Assembly (NCBI GenBank): GCA_030549495.1
Contig: JAUIRK010000376.1
Coordinates: forward strand, 186,001-250,000
Length of the DNA: 64,000 bases
Source: Nectonema munidae
Taxonomy: Eukaryota; Nematomorpha; Nectonematoida; Nectonematidae
Direction: 5' to 3'
Position numbers and translations under genes: made by a program. Below the pieces are notes generated by a model. It saw nothing but the letters and a program-made list of their open reading frames with translations, searched no databases and had not been told where the DNA came from. The number at the start of each line of letters is the position of its first letter. Position 1 is the first letter of the stretch. Shown piece after piece: positions 1 through 12,400 of the stretch.

Positions 1-306
1 AAGCGTGAAAAAGGAATTTGTAATTCGATGTGAGTAAGAATAATCAAGTGAATTAAGGACAAATAAAATAAATACAATATTTATTGGTGTGAAGCTTGCA
101 CTGTGCAATTTAGACATATTTCTTTCAAGAAACTCTAATGTCTAGCATCCGCTTTCAATTTATTACATATTACTTTAACGACCCTGATTATTCTTAACCA
201 AAGGAAATTTGTCATAAAATAAATAAGAAGAATAAATAATGCATGAAAGATGACTTAAAAGTGGAGTGTAAAGATCTATTATAAAGAAAATGGGATAAAA
301 TTTTAC

Positions 307-435
307 TTTAATTCCATATTCAAAAAGATTTGCGGAAGAAAGGATGGAATCAATGAAGTGAATAATGATTTCAGAAGCTTCTTGCAAACAACCAAACTGG
401 GCGTAGATTAAAAGCAATTCTGAAAGTTTATGCTT
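307..435 (-). CDS. NUP160: NUP160 exon q (near C-terminus)
   Basis: After TTACATTTAG the reading is KHKLSELLLIYAQFGCLQEA, matching human VDAAELLRLYLNYDLLEEA. IIHFIDSILSSANLFEYGIK then matches SEYVDAVLGKGHQYFGIEF. I end it at a GTAAAA donor at 306 because the open frame beyond it, to a stop at 175, shows no likeness to the human WLPYSSID C-terminal tail. The final exon would then lie before position 1. A read-through C-terminus ending at 175 is the alternative. Confidence 0.84.
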
Positions 436-3400
436 CTAAATGTAAAAATGAAATTTGCCGTTTCATAATGTTATCAAGACCTCTTGACAAACTTTTGTGA
501 AAGCAAAAGCTAATTCTCTAACTAAAAAATGTCGACGCGGCTACGTAATGAGAGGGGTCTAATTCGATATAAAGAAAAAATGAAGAACCTTGTAGAAAGA
601 AACTAGCCAAAGTGGAAGAAAGTAGCCTTGGTGAAGGAGTTCTCTCGCAAAAGAAGCATGTCCTTCGTATGTTGGAGAAACATCGTACACTGTAAGGTAG
701 TGCCTAAGTATGGCGTTGGAAGTCTCACTCATCCTAAACATGTAAGTTCGAATTGTAAAGACAAAAAAGGAAAACAGTGGGTTGGGAAAGTGTAAAAATA
801 GATATTTAAAAGAAAATATTTATTTTCATCTTTTTATCCTCCAGTTTGTTAGGATATATAGGGGTTTTTTCTATTAAATAGTGTAAGTGATTTGAATATA
901 TGATTTGAGTTATATGCGGGTTATGGTGGAATTGGGAGCTGAAAGTATATACGTGTAATGTCGGGTAATAATAGTGGTGTGTTCACTGATTGATTAATAC
1001 TTGTTTTTTAATATTTTTTATAAAATGTGGTGAGATTCATAATTTAAACATTTTTTTATTTTAAAATATTATCGTTTAAAAAAAATTAAACTTTACAAAT
1101 TTTATGTTTTTAAAATAGTCTTAGTAGAATAAGCTTACTATTATAAATAGATTAAGTGAAATAACTTATACTATTTTTTTCATAACATTACAACATATGG
1201 AAAAAAAATAGAATTAGAGCATAGTCGATAATGGGCATATACAGAAACGTTAATTTAAAATGGTTTCACGATTTATAATTCGAATAGAATGGTAGTAGTA
1301 TATGAAATTGAATTCAGTATCAATAGGCATGTGACTCAATTACCCATCGAAGCGACATTTTCCCAAATAATTTTTCTAAATAAGACACTGTGAATCCATA
1401 CGATTATAATAATAAAGAAAATGTCCTCCAACAATTTTATTCATAATACTCATGTAATTGTTGTTAATTTTTTGGTGCCCATTTTCGCCATAGCTTATTA
1501 TCTCAATGGTTTTGTTGTATTTCATTCAAGGTCTTAACTCTTTTTCTAATTTTTCACTCGATTCTTACTATTGTTATAGCATTGTTTTTTCCAACTTTGA
1601 GAATTATAATCTCCTTAATTTTATTAGTTTATTCAAAACTAATAATGCATTAAAATTACTGGGCTTTGATAAGACCTCACTCACAATTATTTTGCAAAGT
1701 TAATATTTTTTATAATTAATTTAGCAAAGTTATTTTGATTTAAATAAAATTTCACAAATGCAATACTTTTCAATGTGTTCATCAGGAATCAAGATGTCAA
1801 AGCGTTCTTTACCAACACTGATCCAATTCCAATTGATATATGGCATCGTTTTCTGGACGTGAGGCCAGCCATACTCAATTAGGAGAATATCTTTCTTAGC
1901 CAATTCTTGAAAAATGATTTCCATCGACAACTTGAAGTGTGAAGCTAGGACTAAAGAATCTTCAAAAAAACCAAATTCTGATAAAAGCGTAACCAAGTCG
2001 CTGCAAGAATATTCGTTTTCTGAAGAAAGAAACATGAATAGAATTTTGAAGAAGGTGAGAGAAAAGGTGTAAAGTTTAACCAGCAATGACGGAGAGCTGT
2101 TTATCTTTGCATTCTTGGAAGTGGTTAAGTAGTTTGACAATGACGGAGCAGCAAAGAAATTCGCCAACCAAATCTTCAAGATTAATTATGAGAACAGAAT
2201 CTATTTGAATAAAAAAAAAGAAAAATATAATAAAGTAATAATTTTTTCTTCCAAATAAAGCACACAGTGTGAATGCCTTTTAACCTATTTCCGTCGATAA
2301 GGAGAGAAGGGGGGCGGGGACTTTGCAACGATCCAAATTTATAATTATAATAGTTTCCATTAGCTCAGTCAAAAGAATTGAAACAATCAAGACAAGATTA
2401 GGTCATTTGAAGTTAAGAACGAAAAAACAAAGTTAGCAAAATTTTAACGCATTTTTGTATTTAATAAATTAGTTTGATTTTTAAATCCTTTAAGGACCAA
2501 AAAAGTGTCGCATAAAATGGAAATCGTGTGCCTTAGGTTTTAAAAACTCGTTGAAAAGATAGGCTAAAGATTAGTTTTGAGTAAACTTGGACCTTAAATC
2601 TTGAGAAATAGAATTTTGAACATAATCATTTGATTTCTTTTTAATAGAATTTTATATACAGGGTGATTAATACTCACTATTTGAAAATATACTTATAATT
2701 ACTTCTTGCTGTTGTATTTCTCCCAATATTTTTGTGCATGTCTCATGATGCCTGAGAACTAAATTTATCTTTTTATTTTCTTGTTTAGTGGATCATTTTG
2801 TTTGGAAGCTCTACAAAAATGCCTGAACGCCTTGCCCTACAGGGAACGTGGCAGCACGTTACGAACTGTGGAATCCATTATTAAGTGCAAAGATGGTGAA
2901 AGACCGTTACGATTAATTCACGGTAATTACGAGTTCATCGTTATGATGATCTTCGTTTTCGTCGTGGAGGCGTCGTCAGCATGAAAAAGGTGTCTCGTCG
3001 TGTTTAGCCCGTCGCTGGCAAGCAAATTTCAGAGAGTGAGTAAAAAGAAAACCGGTAAACATTCTGAATAATTTGAGGTGTGTTAAAAATAAGGGTCTTG
3101 CTCTTCTGTCGATGCAGGGCTAGCTGAGCAGGTTCCTGAGCGGTAACACGTTGAGCCATGCTCTAGGGCTTCCAACAAAATAATCCATCAGAAAAGATGA
3201 TTATGGAGAGTTATTATCAATTATCATGAATATTAAGCCAATGATAATCCTTCCTTGCTACACTCGTTTTATAATGATCCTAATGAGTTAAAGGCAACAA
3301 TTATATATTTTCAGAAAAATCTATGAATAAATAGAATAAAGACTCAACCTTTTTGCAGTGCAAATCCTAGGGCCACAACTTAAATAATATATTTTCTCTG

Positions 3401-6400
3401 ATTTTGTAGGAAGTCAGTATGAACTTATTAAAACGAGATGATAATGGAGAAATAAAAATAATAGTAAAAATACCTCTTATAAAATAATAAAGTCAAAATC
3501 TTAATAATAATTCTCCATTTCTTATGTAAATTTCCGAATTTTTCATTTTCGACAAATTAAAGAGCAAGAGACTTAGTAATTTATTTGGTACTTGGCAAAG
3601 CTCCAGAGCCATCAAAACACACTGAAGACATTTACCAAGATACTAGGTATTTAAATGCTCGATTTTTCACCTGCAAAATTTTTTTACTTTCCTTCACGCG
3701 AAATAGTCAACTTTTGGAATATATGTTTTGAATGTGAACAATAAAATTTGATGTTATTCGAAGTCTTTACCTACAGAGGATACTTTTTTATTCAAGCGCC
3801 ATCAAACTCGATAGAGAAAGATTAACAGTCCTGAACTCGATCAAAAAGATTAAACCGCACCCAATATAAGTTTTTGAATAAGGTTTAAAATATGAAAGTA
3901 AGAACTACAATACAGTGAAAGCGGTTTAACGTTCACATGTTTATAACTGCAATTTTCTATTCTTCTTCAGTAATCCTGATTTCGACATTCAGTAAATGAC
4001 CTCTCTTGATGATAATAATAATAGTAATTGGACTTTTTAAAATAATTTTTTAATATTTCTCAGCAAAACAACATTGCAGCAAATTGTATTTAGAAAATTA
4101 TCCTATAACCTTCCCTTTAGAATCTTTAATTCATGAAAGATTTAGTTCTTTGACTCTATGCAAAATATTTTTGACTATATTGAGGAATAAAATTTAAAAA
4201 AAAAGTTATCAAAAGATAGATCTTATTGATACACAATTATTTTGTATAGACAAAAATAGACTTTATTAAAAAGAGATTTTTTATTAGGAGGGAAAAAATA
4301 TATTTTTATATATTTACTTTATTTGTGTGTACATATCATGTTACGTTTAATTTCAATGATTATACAATAAAGTATCACACACTTTTTAAACTTTGTTATA
4401 ATATGCCAAAAAAATGTTTGAAAATTTCTTCTGTATCTTCGAATACTTGTATCTAGATTTTTTCCTTTAAGAGGTTAAGCCTTTAAAATGATCTAGTATT
4501 CGTCTATAAGATAAGAAACAACACCTTTCATTAAATGACCATCGCCAGCATCCATATCTACATCAGGCTCTTCTGCTACACTCTCTCTGTTGATGTGATC
4601 CATGGCATTTCTGGGGGATGCAGCGTTTTGTATCACATAAATCCACTTGTGGTGGCAAAGTTTCAAGGAGTTCATGCTCAGCGATAAAGCACATAGTCTC
4701 TTTTCCAACAGAAGTTGGATGAGAGTAGAGTGGAATGATTTTTGTGGAGACTGAGGTGGATAAGAAAAGGTTTTGCATTCTTCTTTACGCTTCAGTAAGA
4801 CAAAAGCACATTCAAACATCACTGATGCCGCTAGAGAACAAATAAATCAAAAAGAATCAAAATATTCTACATATGTTATTATTTAACTGCTCTCAGCTCT
4901 TCAAATTTAGTCTCTAAACAGCTCCAGCTCGAACTGAATATGAAAGCATCTTGGGCCCTGTGAAAAACCACTAATAAGAGCAACTAAATCAATTTTTCAA
5001 ATACACCCATATTTTGTATAAATCTCTATCTATTTATCGGTGTCCATAATTTTGTGTAAGCATGTTAAAATATGTGTGAGTGTCTCTAAATACGAAAGTT
5101 TTTTTTGAATTCATCACAATTTTTCAAAGTTGTAACTATCTAACTTTCGGTTCAACTTCATGCATATAATGATATTCTTAACAACATAAATCACATCATA
5201 ATAATATTCTTATGCATATCTGAAATTCTAAAGCCTCAATTAGAAATAAGTATTTATAATTCCATTGTGTCTGCATTCAAAATATTAATTCAAAGTTTTA
5301 AACTCTATATACAATTCGTACTGATTACCTTCCGTAGGCCAAATTTTTTTTTAAAAGGCGCTACAAATCCGATTTAAAGGCACTCTAAGACTTACAAAAT
5401 TATTTTTAAATTTAAAAAAGACAGAGATTAGCTTCAGCAAGTTCTCATTTAAAACATTTTCTAAAATATACCGTTATCCAAGAAATGTAACAACTTAGAA
5501 TACTATTTGTTCATACATTGCAATTTTTAATCGATAAATTAGACAAATATTCAAGTAAAACAAAATTCATTGTAGCTATATCAAAAAAATTCACCAAGAG
5601 CAATTCACACTAAAATACATCACACTAGTTTGCCAAATTCTTGCGGGGCTTGAGGCCAAACCATTTTTCTCACCGGGATTAATTTAGCTACATTACGCAG
5701 GCAGCGAATAGCATTCAACAATTTAGTACACACGTATTCAAACTAAAACTAAAATGTTTCTCCGTAACTCGGTGGCCCGGGAACAATGAAGCAGTGCAGT
5801 CCCTCCCATATGCCCTATTTTCTGGACCTAACTAAATTGGCCTTAAAAGAGGTCTGGACGTAATAGAAGAATCCAGAGTTACCAAAGTCACAACCTGTAA
5901 ATGTGCATAAATGCTGTAAGTTTGAAGTACAATTAAGCAATTGAATTTTATAAAATTCTATTATCACTTTATATTGAATAATATTAAACTGAGTTCCCAT
6001 CTTCTTTTCTGCAAGTGGTGGTTGAACGCTTTACACTTGTTATTGATTGAAAAAGACTCAGGAGAGTCGAAATATCCGATTGAATAAAGTTTTGTCGTCT
6101 TTAAAACTATGCCTTTATTATTATTTCAAAGTAAAGATGGCTAACCTTCAGCATAATCTTTCTTATTTATATGTTACAAAAAAATACGTACAAATTGCAA
6201 CACAACAATTTTTTTGACTATTTATTTTGAAATCCTCATGATAATTGGGGATGAAATACAATGTCGCAAATAGAGTCAAAAGTCTATTATCAGTCTTTCA
6301 GCTGATTACAAGATGCGAATCGCATGGGGCAAAAGTTCATAGTGTTTCCTTTCCCCGTAATTGATGACTCTCATCGTAGATGTTGGAAAAATGAAAAGCA

Positions 6401-9400
6401 TTACTACTAAGAACTTTTGTCTATCCTGTAAATACATGAAGATTTGATTCGTACCAAAGAGACTGTACGTAATCTTAGTTCTCACCGCAAAGCTGTTTAA
6501 AATTGGAAAAAGGGGAATAAACTGGAATTAAATAATTTATTAAGCAAATGTTTGTGATCAAAAGGTTCCTAAATTTTATCCACTTTAGGGCAGTAGTAAA
6601 ATTAGAATTTTGGTATGTCTGAGAACACTACTACGAACGTAGGTTGGGAAGCAATGACTTATGAACAATATTATCGCAGTTTTACCTTTAACGTGATTTC
6701 TATGCTTTATGTGAAGAGCGTACAATAAATGATAAAGATCTTGAAAGTAGAAGGAATCTTTGGTGTCTGTAGGTAAGTGGTGATCGGGGCTTGTGACGAA
6801 TCTAGTGGAATGATCTCTAGCTTCAGCCAACAGAATACTCGATACTTTGGGATAAAGTTCAGCGTATTCGAAAGAAATGATTTCTTTAAACTTTTTTTCT
6901 TTGAGTAAAATGGTGAGGAAATGGCGTAAGCATGCCTTTTTACTAAAAAAATGAAACGAGATAAAAGAGTTGAGCACAAGGAGTAAAAAACAGGAATAGA
7001 AAGGAAAATAATTTTTATGTGAAAGAGTGAGAGGAATTTTGAATTGAAAACTTACAATACAATAAATACATTTCTATATGCGAAGAGTCAATGAAAGTTC
7101 TCACGTCTACAAATGATATTGACACTAATAATGATATAAGCCCGCGATTGCATTCAATATAACCCGTTGTCAATATGACCCAGTGTATCTTTTGTTTTAA
7201 ATATATAAAACTCAGTGGATAAGAAATGAGACGATTACTTTTCAAAATGCTGTTCCTCATTGGCAGAGATGTATCCGTTATCCGCATCCACAGAAGCGAA
7301 TCATCGCCAAAAAATTTTGCATTCTCATCAGTGGATCATTTAAGTTTCAGCATCTACAATAACATCCCCATTTTCTATTTACAGCAAAGTTTTTTTCTGA
7401 ATTTTTGAATTTTAACCTTATCCAAAATTTTTAAGATAAGTATTTCTTTATGATAACACACACATATACATTGATATCTTCTCTCTACATTTATAAGAAG
7501 AATAAAAAGGGTGTTTGCTTAGAATAACAGTTATGATATGCGCATCCGCATCCACTAAAAGAAATCCGCATTCTCATCCGCGGATACAAAAATTTCATAG
7601 CGAATACATCTCTACTGATAGGATAAAAACTTGTGTAATTAAGTTGTTATGGATTGGTGATATAGAAAGCATCTTATAGAAATCACGGTATAGAAATGTT
7701 GGAAAGCCTAAAAATAGAGTAAACAGAGTGAAAAAAATCATCTTTTTCTGAGCTTGTATACACACACAGTTAATAGCAGAGAGTTAAAGGGGAAATGTCG
7801 CACTGCGACTCTAGACACTTACAAAATCCGACTTCGACTCCAAATACGTGAAAATTTAGAATATTTTTAAAACCGACTACCACCTCCTGCTTCAACTAAA
7901 AATGGCGACTTCATTACATATGCTTAGAAAGACTTAACTTTTCCCCATTTTTCTGAATACTTGAAAAAATTATCTTTAATACTCAAAAATTCCGCGTCCA
8001 ACTCATATCCCTTTGAAATCTCTGAATCCACAACACCTTCGTCAATTCACTTGAACATGCAATCTTATTATTGAACCCTATTAGGACCAAGTTTTTTAGA
8101 AAAAAAATCAATTTTTATGGAATGTAAAGCAGATTTTATTTAAAATGACACGGGTCTCTGTTAAATAAGAAAAGGACAGAGCAAGGAAAAAATATAGTTT
8201 ATTTATGAAATATCAATTCTTACTAACCCATTTAAGACCAAGCAAAGCAGACGACTTTAGTAATTCCTATTTAAATGAGGAATTCGTCTGCGTTCCCTTT
8301 GGGAACATTGGTCGTAAATGGGTTAATAAATGCTTATATAAAGAAAAAGTCATATCTTATCATTAGCGGGAATATTTATTATATATTATGGTTTGAAAAA
8401 AGCAAGCGTATATCATTCTTAAAGTTATCAGTATTTGTCTCAATATATTATACTGCAATACCATGAATAAAGATTGATATTTCGCTATATATCAGAGTTA
8501 ACACATTTACGACCAATGTTCCTATTTTGGAACATAAGTAATTTCATTTTCGTCTGCTTTTCTCAATGACTTTGAATATAAATCGTCTGCGATTTTTTAG
8601 ATATCGTCTGCTTTGCTTGGTCTTAAATGGGTTAAGACGCATTTACATTCCATTTGCATATTCTATCTCTGGTGAATTTACCCTTTCAGTATTTTAGAGA
8701 TAACATCACGAACTGCATTGTTACAGAGCGAAGAGGGCTGTCTATTTATTCACCGAATGGTCTTACTGACGTTCACAAATAAATGTCCCCGGTTCCCGTT
8801 AACGACCAGAATAATCAGACGATATCTAATGTAAAGCAGAAGATTTGTATTAAAGAGCTTTGATAAACGCAGACGATTTTATTTTTGTAAAGTCGACTAT
8901 AGTTGGCATTGGGCGTTAACGGGTTAAGAAGCACAAAAACAAAATTTGAAAATAGTAACAGCTCAAAAAGTATAAATATGAGGATGAAGGAAGAGAAACC
9001 TGATGATATCGCGATTCAGGATGATGGAGTTGAAAGCAGAGTCAAAGTCGGAAATGCGCAAGCTATTCTTGAAGATGATGGAGTAAATGCAGGACATCAG
9101 AGAGGATGAATTTTTGGGAATGATTTTGGAAAGATTTTCAGCTGTTTTTATGATTACATTGTACAACTTCAGGCGTTCGAAAAATGATAGCATCTACAAA
9201 AAAATAGTGATAATTTGTGTTCTAGTTGACCCTAGGCAGTAGGTAGTCAAGAATTTGAATTCTTAACAAACTTGAAAGTAATCGTTTGCTTTCTTGTTCC
9301 ATTCAGTTTTATATATTTAAAACAAAAGATATTAATTTCTTGGGACTCTTGTGTTACACTGGTTCATATTGTCAACGAGTTATATTGAATGCAATTACCG

Positions 9401-12400
9401 GCTTAACGTTCTTATTCGCCCCCCTAATTTTCAATTTTCTGAATTATTATATATCTTTTTTGATAGTATTTATTAGACTTGTTTGTCTTATGAGTGGATT
9501 TTCGATATTACTTTTCTTGTTTTAACGTTAAATAAGTCTTAGAATGAATATCTAAAATCTATTTTTTATAATAAATTTTGAAAATTATAAGAGACCAAGC
9601 ACATCAAGTCGCATAAATCCTTTTCAGCAAAGAAATAAATTCACAATATTAACTCCACACATAGAAGACGCATTCTCCCATATTGAGAGCTACATCCTTT
9701 CAATCCGCAACAAGAGTCTTTCACCTCCTCTAAACATCACCAAACAAGAATGAATTAGAAGTGTTAGAAAACCTAGCATCTCGCAGATCTGATAAAGCTG
9801 GAGGAATGGTTGTCCTTGACACCCCATCCTAAAAATCCGCAAATCAATAACTATCTAACCAAAACATATATTTTCAAACCAATATTGAAAGCACAGCATT
9901 TCACTAACTCTGTCATTGATCAAGCTAACAAACTAATCGGAAAACACATCATTCCCACCACAGACATGTATGATTTATTAGTCACCAATACGCACTCTGC
10001 CTCAATATATGGACTTCATAAAACCCATAAAATACTGAACAAAAACCTTTACGTAAAATTATATCACGCATTGACACACCAACAAAAAGACTTAATTGGC
10101 TCTTGGGCAAACTTTGATTAAATCTTCACAAGCTCCTACCCTTCTCTTTAAAGAACACAAAATTCTTCCTTTCGAAAAAATCCTTATTACCTCCTAGTTA
10201 GTTTCGATGTAATTGACTTGTACAACTCAATTTCACTTCAAGCATTATCAATACAATTAAAAATAACCTAGACAAAGTTGACATTGGACCTTTCGACAAG
10301 GACACCCTTCCACAGACAATTTACATTTTAATCTTATAGATTTAAAGGCCTTTCTATGGGTGGCAAACTCTCATGCATCCTTATATATGGACAAAATTGA
10401 ACAAACCCCCCTTCTCCCATTCTCTTTTCCTCTTAAAATCATGCTTTCGCTATGTTGATGATATATTTTTTATTTGGACTCATTCTGAAAACGAACTACA
10501 TTCATTTTTTCAACACGCAAACTCCTTCGACAACAACATCCAGTTTAATAGGAGGAAACATCTCACCACACCTTGGCTTTCTATATCTCTTTGGCAATTA
10601 AGTCAAACCGTTTTATTACATACTCACTTCATGTTAAACCAACCAAGAAGCCTATAACTATCAACTACTTCTCTGCACACCCTTAACAATCAAAAAATCA
10701 ACCTTTCTAGGACATCTAATATAGGGCAGTGCTTCTCAAACTTTTTTACCGTAAGGCGCACCTATGAAATAACTGAAACTTTAGGGCGCGCCATTGAGAT
10801 TGATATGAAAAAATTGGTCATAAAATTATAAAATAAAAAATATAAAAAAGTATGATGAAATACCCATTTATTTTTTAGAGGCTGCTTTTTTGTATACACA
10901 TTGTGTATGATTAAGATTATTGCGAGTAAGTAAAGCAATAGGGAGAAATGAATAATATACAACACATGCAGAAGTGATAGTAGTATAAATTGAATAATAT
11001 ATTACATATATAACGTATAAGTGAGTAACTACTATTACATATGTTGTCCATTATTTGGTCGTTTCTCGCACCCCCTGCTATGTTGTCTGACACCCCTTGC
11101 TAAGAATCGATGATCTAGATGGAATCTTAGGGTTCACATGGCTACCTTTCATGGTCTATTTTCGCCAAAAACTTTACCTATTTGGAAATTTTCTGAATTT
11201 TAAATGTCCCATCGCTGGAATAATGAAACTGCTGATTTATCGAACTGTGATCAATTTGATGAATTTATCAAGCTCATGCAGTGGGGGATCCAGAAATCTT
11301 TTGTGGGGGGGGGGGGGGGGGGGGGGGGGGGTATACTAATATTATCAAAATATTTTACACATTTTATTAGGGAAGAAATTTGAAAATGTATGTAAAATAA
11401 ATGATTAAAATTATATTACAACTAATATTATCAAAATATTTTACACATTTTATTATGGAAGAAATTTGAAAATGTATGTAAAATAAATGATTAAAATTAT
11501 ATTACAAAGTATTTTCTTCTTTCTTTTTGCTTTGAAAATCGATCAATAACTTCATCAATTTTGATTTCTTTTTTAGGGTGGACTCCAACCTTAATTTTTC
11601 TTGAATAGATTGCTGGTGGGGGGGGGGGGGGGGGGGGGGTATGCATCCCCCTATCCCCCCCCCCCCTCTCGGTCCATCCCTGAGCTTATGATAGCTATGA
11701 ATCATATAAATACGTGGTGAGTTTATGAAAAGCTATAAATCTCATAATTATTTGTCTACCATCGCTTCTCAATGTTTTTACCTTCGTGGAGCCCTTGAAA
11801 TATATTAAAAATATATCATTCCTATATTTTTTACCATTGTGTTTGCAATTGAAGGAAAGCATAATTAGATTCAAGACAAAAAAAGGATTTTCAATTAAAC
11901 CAATAAAAAATGCAATAAAAAATTTGCTTAAATTTTATCATTCTAAAATCTAAAATTAAAAAGAAAAAATACGATTAAAAAAATTTAAAGATTGGAAAAA
12001 AATTAATAGGATTGTATCGAACTTATTAGAAATGCTAGATAAGATTCTTACTACTCGTTTATGATAGCCGATAAAAAATTTGTCATTCAAAAAACATCTA
12101 AAAGGATTATTCTTCATAAAAAGTTTTTTATTGTTAAATCAAAAATTTTTTGTTAGTATTTGCTTTCATTTAAGTTCCCCTTCTTTAAATCAGGGGCGCA
12201 CATCCTCAAAATTATTGGGGGCGAAATTTTTTGTTGCAATTTTCAAAATTAGTGGTGTGGAAATACCATGGGAGACCAAATATTCAAGCAATCCTTTAAA
12301 ATACAGTGTATTCAGCGCAGACCTAAATTTATAAGACTACTTTATATTTTTTTTACAAATTTGGTGAATTTAAATACTATACTTCCAGGGAAAATATTTT

